From Arthrobacter sp. efr-133-TYG-118 (lineage in GTDB: Bacteria; Actinomycetota; Actinomycetes; Actinomycetales; Micrococcaceae), in contig NZ_JARVRH010000030.1 of the NCBI RefSeq assembly GCF_030209755.1, positions 1 to 64,000 of the forward strand: a DNA stretch of 64,000 nucleotides. The letters run 5' to 3'. Shown one piece after another: positions 51,294 to 60,068 of this stretch (position 1 is its first letter; the number at the start of each line of letters is the position of its first letter). The translations under genes and the position numbers were made by a program. The notes under the pieces were generated by a model. It was not told the origin of the DNA, did not search any database, and saw only the letters and a list, made by a program, of their open reading frames with translations.

Positions 51294-52142
51294 GTGAGCG
51301 AGTTAGACAGCATGACCATAGACGAAGGGCGTTCGCGCCGACATCCAGCGGGCAGGAAGGCGCAGCTCGTTGCATACGTCACTGAAGTCGGCCAGGTGAC
51401 CGTGGGATCGCTGGCCGATCGTTTCGGCGTCTCGATCGACACTGTGCGCAGGGACCTCGACCAGCTGGACGGTGAGGGCCTTCTCGTGCGCACCTACGGA
51501 GGCGCGGTCAGCGTGGCCATGAGTTCTCGAGTTGAGAAGGCCGTGGACCTTCGCCTTGGCTTACAGGCCGCGGAGAAGGAAAAGATCGGCGCCCTTGCTG
51601 CTCAACTCGTGCGCGACGACACAGGGATCATCATGAACGGCGGGACCACGATGCTTTCGGTAGCTCGTGCACTCCACAATCACCGGGACCTGACCATCGC
51701 CACGAACAACTTACTCGTGCCAGTGGAGCTGGACCCGGCAGTCTGGCGGGAACTGTACATCTTCGGCGGCTCCGTCCGCTCGACAACTCTCGCGACGACG
51801 GGGCCGACGACCCTGCGGATCGCAACAGGCGGGGCCGATCTGGACATTCGCTGCGACTTAGCCCTCATTGCCATCGGTGCGGTGTCAGTGCAGGGTGGTT
51901 ACACCACAAGCAATGTCGGGGAAGCCGCCATGATGAGTGAAATGATGTCGCGGGCCAGCCGGGTAGCCGTCCTCGCAGATTCCTCGAAGTTCGACAAACA
52001 GCTCTTCGCCCAAGTCGGATTGCTCGATAGCGCAGACTATTTCGTCACCGATACCCACCCGCCCAAGGAGCTTGAAGCAGCATTCCGGGACAACGGCGTG
52101 CGCATCATCACCCCGGAATCGGCCCCGGAGCGTGATCTGTAG
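51294..52142 (+). CDS. DeoR/GlpR-family transcriptional regulator
   Basis: A 282-residue DeoR-family repressor. The N-terminal helix-turn-helix reads QVTVGSLADRFGVSIDTVRR, followed by the family's LVRTYGGA, and the sugar-phosphate-sensing domain has NGGTTMLSVARAL, ATNNLLVP and ADSSKFDKQLFAQV. It is divergent from the sugar ABC operon and most likely represses it until a sugar phosphate binds. GTG at 51294 or ATG at 51312 may be the start. Confidence 0.95.
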   Translation: MSELDSMTIDEGRSRRHPAGRKAQLVAYVTEVGQVTVGSLADRFGVSIDTVRRDLDQLDGEGLLVRTYGGAVSVAMSSRVEKAVDLRLGLQAAEKEKIGALAAQLVRDDTGIIMNGGTTMLSVARALHNHRDLTIATNNLLVPVELDPAVWRELYIFGGSVRSTTLATTGPTTLRIATGGADLDIRCDLALIAIGAVSVQGGYTTSNVGEAAMMSEMMSRASRVAVLADSSKFDKQLFAQVGLLDSADYFVTDTHPPKELEAAFRDNGVRIITPESAPERDL

Positions 52143-52149
52143 GCTCTGG

Positions 52150-52188
52150 ATGAGCGGCTCCTGGGTTGAGGTCCGCGGAGCCGCTCAT
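52150..52188 (+). terminator. Hairpin terminator after the DeoR gene
   Basis: Perfect 11-bp stem (ATGAGCGGCTC / GAGCCGCTCAT) with a 17-base loop, ending CTTGTG. It begins 7 bases after the stop codon. Confidence 0.65.
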
Positions 52189-52592
52189 CTTGTGTCGGTC
52201 CGGGTGTGGTGGGCTTGGTGCCGGGCAGTCCGGTTTCGACTGGCAGTGTCAATCTGATATTCGCGGGTTCGTTACCGCATGACGATTTGTTCGGCCGGAG
52301 CCCTTCGGACCCGGGAGCCAACCGATCACACCAAGCCGGCCGCTGCGTGGCCGCCCCGGCGGGCCGCATCTGCAACCCCTCACTTCATAGTCCGGATCCC
52401 CAAACCCCGCCTCGACCGAATCCGGGCCGCCAAAGTCCGCACAAGTCACGTAGGCCCATCGTGCCAAAACCATGAAGAAGCAAGTACACAGACATACCGC
52501 CCAACACAAAGGAAAGAGGCAACCGCCCGCACTAACGGCCAGCAACAAAAACGGCCCCGAAGGGCCCACAAAAAAAGGCTGATCTGTGCACA
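52189..52592. other. Intergenic stretch with a single array-like unit
   Basis: No gene is supported. From about 52390 the sequence resembles one unit of the 37.6-38.2 kb array: CACGTAGGCCCATCG, then ATGAAGAAGCAAG at 52471, then a purine-rich AAAGGAAAGAGG. It leads into the hairpin and repeat A3, as the array leads into A2. Confidence 0.45.
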
Positions 52593-52617
52593 GTCAGAGG
52601 GCCAAAGGCCCCCTGAC
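52593..52617 (-). terminator. Hairpin beside repeat A3
   Basis: Strong 11-bp stem with a 3-base loop and one G-U pair (GTCAGAGGGCC / AAA / GGCCCCCTGAC), 13 bases from the tRNA-like end of A3. No U-tract follows on the minus strand. Confidence 0.5.
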
Positions 52618-52630
52618 CTGCAGAAACACG

Positions 52631-52734
52631 TGCCCGAGGTGGGACTCGAACTGCATTCAACGCCTTGCAAACACTGGGAACCCGCGAAAAAATCGCCAAT
52701 CCGGCCCAGTCCGTCCGATGTACGACCCAGTCCG
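52631..52734 (-). repeat. Repeat A, copy 3 (tRNA 3'-end-like block)
   Basis: Third A block, same orientation and length as A1 and A2. One base differs in the first 28 (ACTGCATTC against ACCGCATTC), which further weakens the T stem. No 19-bp palindrome follows this copy. It lies just beyond the 3' end of the allophanate hydrolase gene, which is convergent with the deoR-type gene. Confidence 0.7.
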
Positions 52735-52829
52735 AGGTCGCCGTCTCCAGTCGGATCCCGCGGCCACGGAACCACTGCGCCAATGGGAGAAGTCGCCAAA
52801 GGTCGTACGGCTTTGGATTCGCTTTCTTC

Positions 52830-54761
52830 CTAGGCTCTCCCCCGCTGCAGCCCTCTGACAAATGCTTGGCCGACCTCGCGCCAAACTCCCTTCCAGGCCG
52901 GTTCCCGTTCCAGCTCCGCCGTACCGTCGACGTCCGCCGTGGAGCCCGACCTTGCCGCTTGGGCTGCCAGCCAGTCTCCAAAGTGCGTGATGTCCTCGCC
53001 CCGGGACGCCGCGACCGCGTCGCACGCGAAGCCCACTGCCCTCGAACCGTCGCTCAGCAGCACAGACCCCAACAGCATGGGTTCGGGCAGCTCTGCGAGG
53101 AAGGAGCCCAGGGCCGCCTCGGAGAGCAGCCATCGTTCGGCGGCGAGTTCGGCGCCGTCGTCGGAGCGGACCACGCCGGGTTTGGGCGGCTGGGTGTCCA
53201 GCGAGACCATCCGGTACCGGGGCGCCGTCCGGACCGGACCGTTCCAGAAGGCGCCGCGCCGTTCCAGTTCCGGGGCTAACGGCTGGCCCTTCCGGTGGGC
53301 GCCCACCACCGCCAAGGGCACGACGGCGGCCCCCGCCGCTACGGGCCACGGCACCACCCGCTGCGAGGAGACAGGCGCTGGCAAAGCGCCGGTCGCGAAG
53401 ATCTCCGGCCTCGTTGGGATGTACTCGATGCGCCGAGCGATGTCGACAACGACGGCGTCGTCGAATGTCCGGCCGACCAGCGTCAGGCCGAACTGCGAGA
53501 CCGACGACGTCCCGTCGTCGTCGGCTCTGCTGCTGTCCTCCACAATGCCGGCCGGAACGGATACCGCGCATAGATCGAACAGGTTGCAGAAGTTCGTGTA
53601 GGTGCCCATGCGGGAGTTCACGCCGACGGGGTCCGCCGCGACGTCCGCGAGCGTCGGATGGAAGGGCGCCGTTGGCACGATCAGGGCGTCGAAGCCTTCA
53701 AGCCGGGACATCGCCTCGCGCTTCAGCTCCTTGAGCGCCGCAGTGTCCGCCACATACTGGTGGGCCGGCAGGTGGCCGGCCGCACTGACGATGCCCGCCA
53801 CGGTCGGGTCCAGCCCGATGCCGGAGGCGGCATCGCGGGAAAGCGCGCCGTCGATGAAGCTGCCGACGGCGGCGTAGCGTTCTGCGACCAGTGCACCGTC
53901 GTAAAGCAGCCGTGCCGCCTGCAGGAAGACGTCAAGTTCGATCGGCTCGGCCTCCACGCCGGTTGCTCGCAACCGTTCGATCTGGGCGCCGAATTCGGCG
54001 GCCCAGGCGGGCGCCAACGCCGGGAGGGCCGCTGGATAGGCGACACGCGGCTTCGAGGGAGCGGCCAATCGGATGTCTGTGGGCCACGTGCGGGATTCGC
54101 CGGCCATGACGCCCATCGCGAGTTCGGCGGTGTCCAGGTCCCGGGCCAGGATGGTGGCGGTGTCCCAGGATCGGCAGGCCGGAACCACCCCGGCGGTAGA
54201 AACCACATTCAGTGTCGGTTTGATGCCAACGATGCCCTGCAAACCGGCAGGGACACGCCCGGACCCGGCGGTGTCCGTGCCGATGGCGATGTCCACGAGT
54301 CCCAACGCCACAGCCACAGCAGAGCCGGAGCTGGAACCGCCGGAAATCCGGTCAGGCCGGCGTGCGTCCCGGACTGCCCCATACGGGCTCCGGGTACCGA
54401 CCAGCCCTGTGGCGAACTGGTCCAGGTTCGTCGCGCCGAGAACCAGGGCGCCCGCATTCCGCAGCCGTGCCACGGCCACCGCGTCTTCCGCCGGTTCGTA
54501 CCCGAACCCGGGGCAGGCCGCGGTCGTGGTGATACCGGCGACGTCCACGTTGTTCTTGACCGCAAGCAGGAGCCCGGCCAGCGGCAACACGGCGCCGGAT
54601 GCCGCCGCGGCGTCGATCCGGGCCGCCTCGGCCAGCAACTCTTCCTCTCCGCGGATTTCGATCCAGATCTCGGGCCGGTCCACGGCGTCAATGGCGGCCA
54701 GCGCGTCCTTTACCCGTTTGGCGGCAGTGGCTGTACTGATCGTTGTCCCCTGGGTGGTCAT
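52830..54761 (-). CDS. atzF: Allophanate hydrolase
   Basis: A 643-residue allophanate hydrolase, which splits allophanate into ammonium and CO2. The amidase-signature domain (residues 1-450) has the triad Lys69 (LLAVKNNVD), Ser143 (SGGSSSGSA) and Ser167 (GTDTAGSGRV). The spacing equals that of AtzF (K91, S165, S189, as I recall). The C-terminal domain (from about 465: VVPLAVVGAHRKGQPL, then LLSEAALGSFLAELP) is present and complete. It overlaps the carboxylase gene by 4 bases (ATGA), as expected for successive steps of one pathway. Confidence 0.95.
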   Translation of the reverse strand: MTTQGTTISTATAAKRVKDALAAIDAVDRPEIWIEIRGEEELLAEAARIDAAAASGAVLPLAGLLLAVKNNVDVAGITTTAACPGFGYEPAEDAVAVARLRNAGALVLGATNLDQFATGLVGTRSPYGAVRDARRPDRISGGSSSGSAVAVALGLVDIAIGTDTAGSGRVPAGLQGIVGIKPTLNVVSTAGVVPACRSWDTATILARDLDTAELAMGVMAGESRTWPTDIRLAAPSKPRVAYPAALPALAPAWAAEFGAQIERLRATGVEAEPIELDVFLQAARLLYDGALVAERYAAVGSFIDGALSRDAASGIGLDPTVAGIVSAAGHLPAHQYVADTAALKELKREAMSRLEGFDALIVPTAPFHPTLADVAADPVGVNSRMGTYTNFCNLFDLCAVSVPAGIVEDSSRADDDGTSSVSQFGLTLVGRTFDDAVVVDIARRIEYIPTRPEIFATGALPAPVSSQRVVPWPVAAGAAVVPLAVVGAHRKGQPLAPELERRGAFWNGPVRTAPRYRMVSLDTQPPKPGVVRSDDGAELAAERWLLSEAALGSFLAELPEPMLLGSVLLSDGSRAVGFACDAVAASRGEDITHFGDWLAAQAARSGSTADVDGTAELEREPAWKGVWREVGQAFVRGLQRGRA

Positions 54762-57700
54762 GCTGCTGCCTCTTCCAGTTCAGGTTCACTCAGTTCGTCC
54801 GCGCCGGCGAGCACCACAAGGGCCTCACCCGCCACCACCTGGGAGCCGGCGGTCGGCAGGACTTGGTGCACCACGCCGTCGCACGGTGCGGACAGGACGG
54901 TTTCCATCTTCATGGCCTCAAGGGAAACCAGTGGCTGTCCCTGGATCACGCGGTCTCCAGGTGCGACATCCACCTTCCAGACGCTGGCGGCGAACGGCGC
55001 AGAAACGAGCGTTCCGCCGTCGGGCACCACCACTTCGCCGACGTCGGGAACCGCGACGGCGGCTGCGACTTCCGCGCGATCAAACTCGCCGGCATCCGCC
55101 CAGGCCTGGCGTTCCACCGCGAACGCCCCCGCCTGCCGCTCCTTGAAGACGCCGATCGTTTCGCGGTTCTCCTCCAGGAACGCCTCGTGTTCGGCCAGGG
55201 AGAAACTGCCGTCCTCGATCTCTACGCCCCGGCCGCGGCCGGCGGCCATGTCGGCACGCAGGTCCAGCAGCTCTTCGGGGCTGACGGGGTACCAGGAAAT
55301 GCGATCGAAGAAGCGCAGCAGCCAGGGCGAGCCGGGTTCGAACGGTGCAGAGTCGGCGTAGCGCGACCACACCTGGGTGGTACGGCCGACAAACTGGTAG
55401 CCGCCCGGTCCTTCCATGCCGTAGATGCACATGTAGGCCCCGCCGATGCCCACGGCGTTCTCCGGCGTCCAGGTCCTGGCCGGGTTGTATTTGGTGGTGA
55501 CCAGCCGGTGCCGCGGGTCAAGCGGCGTGGCCACGGGCGCGCCGAGATACACGTCGCCAAGGCCCAGGACCAGGTACTCGGCGTCGAAGACGGTGTCGAA
55601 AACGTCGTTCACCGAATCCAGGCCGTTGATGCGGCGAATGAACTCGATGTTCCACGGGCACCACGGAGCGTCGTCCCGGACGCCGGTCATGTAGCGTTCG
55701 ATCGCCTCGCGCGTGGCGGGGTCGTCCCAGGACAGCGGCAACCGGACAGTCCGGCTCGGCACCACGAGGTCGGAACTCGCGGGCAGTGCGGCCACGATCT
55801 CCTGGACGAAGCCCAGCAGCAGCCGGGTGGACAGAATCGACGGATCCACCTTGATCTGCAGTGAACGGATGCCGGGTGTAAGGTCCACCACTCCGGGGAC
55901 GCGGAGCTGCTCGATGCGCTGGTGCAGGGCATGGACCCGGGCGCGCAGGCCGAGGTCCAGCACCATTTCGCCGAACTCCACCAGGAGGTTGTCATCGCCC
56001 GAACGGCGGTATGTGACCGCTGGCCGTCCCTCGCTTCCGGGCACGCGGCTCAGCACTCCGTCGTCGCCGTCGCCCTTTGGTGTCCCGGCATGCCCGACGG
56101 CGGCTAGGCCGCCCGGGCGGGTGCCGGCGCCCTCCGGCATGATCAACTGCCGTCCCGGTCCAAGGTCCTTCGCCGACGGAGCCTGGGCGTCCGTCACCGG
56201 CACGAAGCGGACTTTATCGCCCGGACGCAGCTGGCCGAGCTTCCAGCGTTCGCCGGTCACCACCGTCACCGGGCACACGAAGCCGCCGAGGCTCGGGCCG
56301 TCAGGGCCGAGCAGGATGGGTGTGTCGCCGGTGAAGTCCAGGGCGCCCACGGAATAGGGGGTGTCGTGGATGTTGGAGGGGTGCAGTCCCGCCTGGCCGC
56401 CGTCGGCACGTGCCCAGCGCGGCTTGGGGCCGATCAGCCTGACGCCGGTGCGGGCCGAGTTGAAATGCACCTCATAATCCGTCCCGAAGAGTTCGTCGAC
56501 GTCCTCACGCCGGAAGAATTCCGGGGCGCCGTGCGGACCTTCGACCACCCTCAGTTCCCAGTGGGACGTGAGGGCCGGGCGGCTCTCGGCAGGAACCGTC
56601 TGCAAAGGGACATCCGCCGATGGCTCATTGGTGGTGCGCAGCACGTCACCGGCGCGGAGCACGCGGCCGCCGTGGCCGCCAAACTGGCCGAGGGTAAACG
56701 TGGAGGCGCTGCCGAGATAGTGAGGGACGTCGAGTCCGCCTCGGAACAGGACATAGCCGCGTAAGCCGGCCCCGTCGGCGGAGCCAATATCCAGCAGGCC
56801 GCCAGCGGGGACCGTCAAAGGCTCCCAAGCGGCCACCGCGGAACCGTTAACCGTCAGCTCCACGTCGGCTCCGGTCACGCACACGGTTGTGGCGTGGGTG
56901 AACCGCAGAGCGGGCCCGGCCATCGTGAATTCCAGGCCCGGCGCGCCCTCCGCGTTGCCCAGCGCCCTATTCCCCAGCCGGAAGGAGAGATCGTCCATCG
57001 GTCCACTGGGCGGCACTCCCACCTTCCAGAGTCCGGTTCTGCCCGGCCAGTCCTGCACGCTCGTCTGGAGGCCCGGGCGCTCCACCGTAATGCGGGGTTC
57101 GGGATCGCCCACGGCGTCCAGGGTTCCTGTGGAATGGTTCGCAGCCCGGACCGTGTCCAGCCCGGTCACTGCGCGCAACATGCCCAGGTTGGTTTCGATG
57201 CCGTCGATGCGGGTCTGCGCCAAGGCCTCGGCGAGGGTGTCAAGCGCCGCATCCCGGTTGTCGCCGAAGGTGATGAGTTTGCCCAGCAGGGGGTCGTAAT
57301 TGGTGGACACCTCGCTGCCGGTCTCTACCCACGCATCAACACGCACGACGTCGGCGCTCGGGTACTGCGCGTTGGTGACGGTTCCCGCGCTGGGCTGGAA
57401 ATTGCGGGCAGGGTCCTCGGCATAAATGCGGGCTTCCACCGCATGGCCTGTCACCGGAACGCTTTCCGGGACGCCCGCGAGGACGGGCCGTGCTTGGGCC
57501 AGGTCGAGCATCCACCCCACGAGGTCAACGCCGGTGATCGCCTCAGTTACCGGGTGCTCCACCTGAAGCCGGGCGTTGACCTCGAGGAAAGATGCCTCCC
57601 CCCGGAGGGGATCGTAGACGAACTCCACGGTCCCCGCCGAGCGGTAGCCCACCGAGGCGCACAAAGCACGGGAGCTGCGGTGGAGCTCTTCCCGGAGCGC

Positions 57701-58456
57701 TGCCGGTAGGTCCGGTGCGGGGGCTTCTTCCAACACCTTCTGGTGCCGACGCTGCAGGGAACAGTCGCGGTCTCCGAGGCTTACCACCCGGCCCTCGCCG
57801 TCGCCGAAAATCTGCACCTCGACGTGGCGGGCGCGTTCGATGTAGCGTTCGGCGAACACTCCCGCCGTGCCGAAACTGGAGCTCGCGAGCCGGGCCACGC
57901 GGGCGTAGCTTTCCGTCAGTTCTGCTTCGTTCCGGCACACGGCCATGCCGATGCCGCCGCCTCCACCGGTAGCCTTCAGCATCAGCGGGAACCCGATCTC
58001 CCCGGCGGCTCCGATCGCGGCGTCGAGGTCTTCAAGCAGGCCAGAACCGGCAATCATGGGCACGCCCGCCCGCTGCGCCGCGTCCCGGGCGGTGTGCTTG
58101 GTCCCGAAGATCCGCAGCTGTTCGGGGGTCGGACCGACGAACACGAGCCCGGCGGCTTCCACGGCCTCGCAGAAACCGGCATCCTCGGAGAGGAAACCGT
58201 AGCCGGGGTGGATGGCTCCGGCGCCGGTCGCGGAGGCGGCGGCCAGGATGGCGTCGACCCGAAGGTAGGACTCCTTGGCCGGGGCCGGTCCGAGCAGCAC
58301 GGCTTCGTCTGCGAGGCGAACGTGCTTCGCGCCGCGGTCCGCCTCGGAGAATACTGCGACGGTCCGCAGCCCGAGTTTTCGTGCAGACTCAATGATTCGG
58401 CAGGCGATCTCGCCGCGGTTGGCAACGAGCAGGGTATCGAAACGGTTCACGGTCAT
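54758..58456 (-). CDS. Biotin-dependent urea/guanidine carboxylase
   Basis: A 1232-residue multidomain carboxylase. Residues 1-450 are biotin carboxylase (LLVANRGEIACRI, then KATGGGGGIGMA and the HVEVQIFGDGEG block). Residues about 470-1020 are the AHS2/AHS1 carboxyltransferase halves (GRTGLWKVGVPPSGPMDD, and NIEFIRRINGLDSV later). The biotinyl domain is at the C-terminus, with biotinylated Lys1183 (LEAMKMET). It makes allophanate from urea, or carboxyguanidine from guanidine. The two DUF1989 genes upstream favour guanidine. The start at 58456 overlaps the upstream gene by 4 bases. Confidence 0.94.
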   Translation of the reverse strand: MTVNRFDTLLVANRGEIACRIIESARKLGLRTVAVFSEADRGAKHVRLADEAVLLGPAPAKESYLRVDAILAAASATGAGAIHPGYGFLSEDAGFCEAVEAAGLVFVGPTPEQLRIFGTKHTARDAAQRAGVPMIAGSGLLEDLDAAIGAAGEIGFPLMLKATGGGGGIGMAVCRNEAELTESYARVARLASSSFGTAGVFAERYIERARHVEVQIFGDGEGRVVSLGDRDCSLQRRHQKVLEEAPAPDLPAALREELHRSSRALCASVGYRSAGTVEFVYDPLRGEASFLEVNARLQVEHPVTEAITGVDLVGWMLDLAQARPVLAGVPESVPVTGHAVEARIYAEDPARNFQPSAGTVTNAQYPSADVVRVDAWVETGSEVSTNYDPLLGKLITFGDNRDAALDTLAEALAQTRIDGIETNLGMLRAVTGLDTVRAANHSTGTLDAVGDPEPRITVERPGLQTSVQDWPGRTGLWKVGVPPSGPMDDLSFRLGNRALGNAEGAPGLEFTMAGPALRFTHATTVCVTGADVELTVNGSAVAAWEPLTVPAGGLLDIGSADGAGLRGYVLFRGGLDVPHYLGSASTFTLGQFGGHGGRVLRAGDVLRTTNEPSADVPLQTVPAESRPALTSHWELRVVEGPHGAPEFFRREDVDELFGTDYEVHFNSARTGVRLIGPKPRWARADGGQAGLHPSNIHDTPYSVGALDFTGDTPILLGPDGPSLGGFVCPVTVVTGERWKLGQLRPGDKVRFVPVTDAQAPSAKDLGPGRQLIMPEGAGTRPGGLAAVGHAGTPKGDGDDGVLSRVPGSEGRPAVTYRRSGDDNLLVEFGEMVLDLGLRARVHALHQRIEQLRVPGVVDLTPGIRSLQIKVDPSILSTRLLLGFVQEIVAALPASSDLVVPSRTVRLPLSWDDPATREAIERYMTGVRDDAPWCPWNIEFIRRINGLDSVNDVFDTVFDAEYLVLGLGDVYLGAPVATPLDPRHRLVTTKYNPARTWTPENAVGIGGAYMCIYGMEGPGGYQFVGRTTQVWSRYADSAPFEPGSPWLLRFFDRISWYPVSPEELLDLRADMAAGRGRGVEIEDGSFSLAEHEAFLEENRETIGVFKERQAGAFAVERQAWADAGEFDRAEVAAAVAVPDVGEVVVPDGGTLVSAPFAASVWKVDVAPGDRVIQGQPLVSLEAMKMETVLSAPCDGVVHQVLPTAGSQVVAGEALVVLAGADELSEPELEEAAA

Positions 58457-59142
58457 GCCTCCGGACGTGTGACGATCATGCGCACGGGCGTTGGGTTGAA
58501 GCCGTTGCACGGGTTATTGATTTGCGGGCAGTTTGAGACCAGGACCAGCACGTCCGATTCCGCGCGGAGCGCCACGCGCTTCACGGGAGCGGACAGGCCG
58601 TCCACGATGCCGAGGGCCCCATCGGGATCGACCGGCACGTTCATGAACCAGTTGATATTGGAGACCAAGTCCGGCTTCCCCAGACCCCACTTGGACCCCT
58701 CGATCAGGAAATTCTCCACGCAGGCATGCTGTTCGTGGGTGTGCTGGCCGTAGCGAAGTGTGTTGGACTCCTGGGAGCACGCTCCGCCGATGGTGTCGTG
58801 GACACCCACCTCGTCAGCCTCCACGGTCATCAGGGCCTCGCCGTCGTCTGAGCGGAGGACGGACCCTGTGGTCAGAATGATGGACCGCTGGGCGGCAATG
58901 GTGACGGCGGCAGAGTAGCGAATGGCAACATCGGCCGCCGAGTAGAGGAGGCAATCCACGGCCTGGTTGCCCTCGAGGTCCACGATAGTCAGGACATCCC
59001 CAGCTGCGACCACGGCCGACCAAGGACCGCGGGCCTCAACGTATTCGTCCAGGATGACCCGTCCGGAAACCAGCGCAGCGGACTGGGCGTCTGGCTGGCG
59101 CTGGGCCTCCGGCTGGCGAGCTGTGGCAGTGGTGGCGTTCAT
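58453..59142 (-). CDS. DUF1989 urea carboxylase-associated protein (carboxyguanidine deiminase subunit type)
   Basis: A 229-residue DUF1989 protein. Typical segments are DVLTIVDLEGNQAVDCLLY, VGVHDTIGGACSQE (a likely metal Cys) and FLIEGSKWG, then NINWFMNVPVDPDG. In Pseudomonas, the two DUF1989 proteins beside a 'urea' carboxylase (CgdA/CgdB) were shown to deiminate carboxyguanidine to allophanate. The first 20 residues are low-complexity and may be mis-started. ATGA overlaps join it to both neighbours, so the four enzymes are coupled. Confidence 0.88.
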   Translation of the reverse strand: MNATTATARQPEAQRQPDAQSAALVSGRVILDEYVEARGPWSAVVAAGDVLTIVDLEGNQAVDCLLYSAADVAIRYSAAVTIAAQRSIILTTGSVLRSDDGEALMTVEADEVGVHDTIGGACSQESNTLRYGQHTHEQHACVENFLIEGSKWGLGKPDLVSNINWFMNVPVDPDGALGIVDGLSAPVKRVALRAESDVLVLVSNCPQINNPCNGFNPTPVRMIVTRPEA

Positions 59143-60026
59143 GCGGAGGTCCTCGCTTTGTGGTCGTGTTCGGTGTTCTGCAGAGCCAGGAGGTGCTCGG
59201 GGCCGAGATCGAGCCCAAGCTCTCCCGCGGCGAGGGCCCGGAGGTCCTGCGGCGCCTGCCAGGCGACGATGTCCACTGCACTACCGGTGAAGGCCGGGCG
59301 AGGGTCGAGGGGATGGGCTGTGTTGGCAAGGACCAGCACCAAATCCATGTGGAGCAGGAGTTCGACGGCGGTTCCCGCGCCGGCGCTGCCGTTGGACCGG
59401 ATGCCCCCACCGGCGTCAACGGCGATTCCTTGGAAGAAGGACACCGACAGCGGTATCTCCCTCCGGCTGATCCCGTGCTTGAGAGCGCCAAGAGTCAGCA
59501 GTTCGCGGCCGGCTGGCGACGCGCTGTGGGCGCTGCCCGCACCGTACTTGGCCTCGTTGCCAGCCCGGTGCGTGGTGCCGGTGAGGGCGTCGTGCCTCCC
59601 TGAGGAATCGGCGACAACGGTGGCCATCAGCCGTCCCGCGTCGGAAAGCAGCGGGTGGCCCTGCCCGAGGTAGGCCTGCCACGGGACCTTGACGGTATCC
59701 GCGACGTTGATGCGCTCGTGGTGGGAGCCACCGCGGAAGAGAACTGCGTGGACGCAAGCGTCGCCGTCGGTGTCGGTCAGCCGGATCCGCGTCCCTCGCG
59801 CAAGTTCCATGTGGGTGTAGCGGCCGAAGGCCAGCGACTCGGTCCACGTGACGGCGTCGCGTACCCGGGCGTCGAGCCCAGCCGCCAGCCGTTCCGGAGC
59901 CGATACGGCGGGCACGTGGATCATGGTGTCGGCAGTTCTGCCGTGCTGCGAGCGTGCATGGGCGCGGGCGCCTGCTGTCGTCGCCGTCCCAACGGCCGTT
60001 TCAGTGGTTTCGAGGGTCTCTGTCAT
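59139..60026 (-). CDS. DUF1989 urea carboxylase-associated protein, second subunit
   Basis: A 295-residue DUF1989 paralogue of the next gene: DGDACVHAVLFRGGSHHERI, then DTVKVPWQAYLGQGHPLLSD and SSGRHDALTGTTHR. Together they form the usual A/B pair of guanidine or urea carboxylase operons. The N-terminal 35 residues are Ala/Thr-rich. It is overlapped by 4 bases with the following gene and lies 42 bases after the permease gene. Confidence 0.88.
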   Translation of the reverse strand: MTETLETTETAVGTATTAGARAHARSQHGRTADTMIHVPAVSAPERLAAGLDARVRDAVTWTESLAFGRYTHMELARGTRIRLTDTDGDACVHAVLFRGGSHHERINVADTVKVPWQAYLGQGHPLLSDAGRLMATVVADSSGRHDALTGTTHRAGNEAKYGAGSAHSASPAGRELLTLGALKHGISRREIPLSVSFFQGIAVDAGGGIRSNGSAGAGTAVELLLHMDLVLVLANTAHPLDPRPAFTGSAVDIVAWQAPQDLRALAAGELGLDLGPEHLLALQNTEHDHKARTSA

Positions 60027-60068
60027 GTCAGTTCGTTTCTGCGTGGCGGTTTCGTTTTGGTGTCGGCG

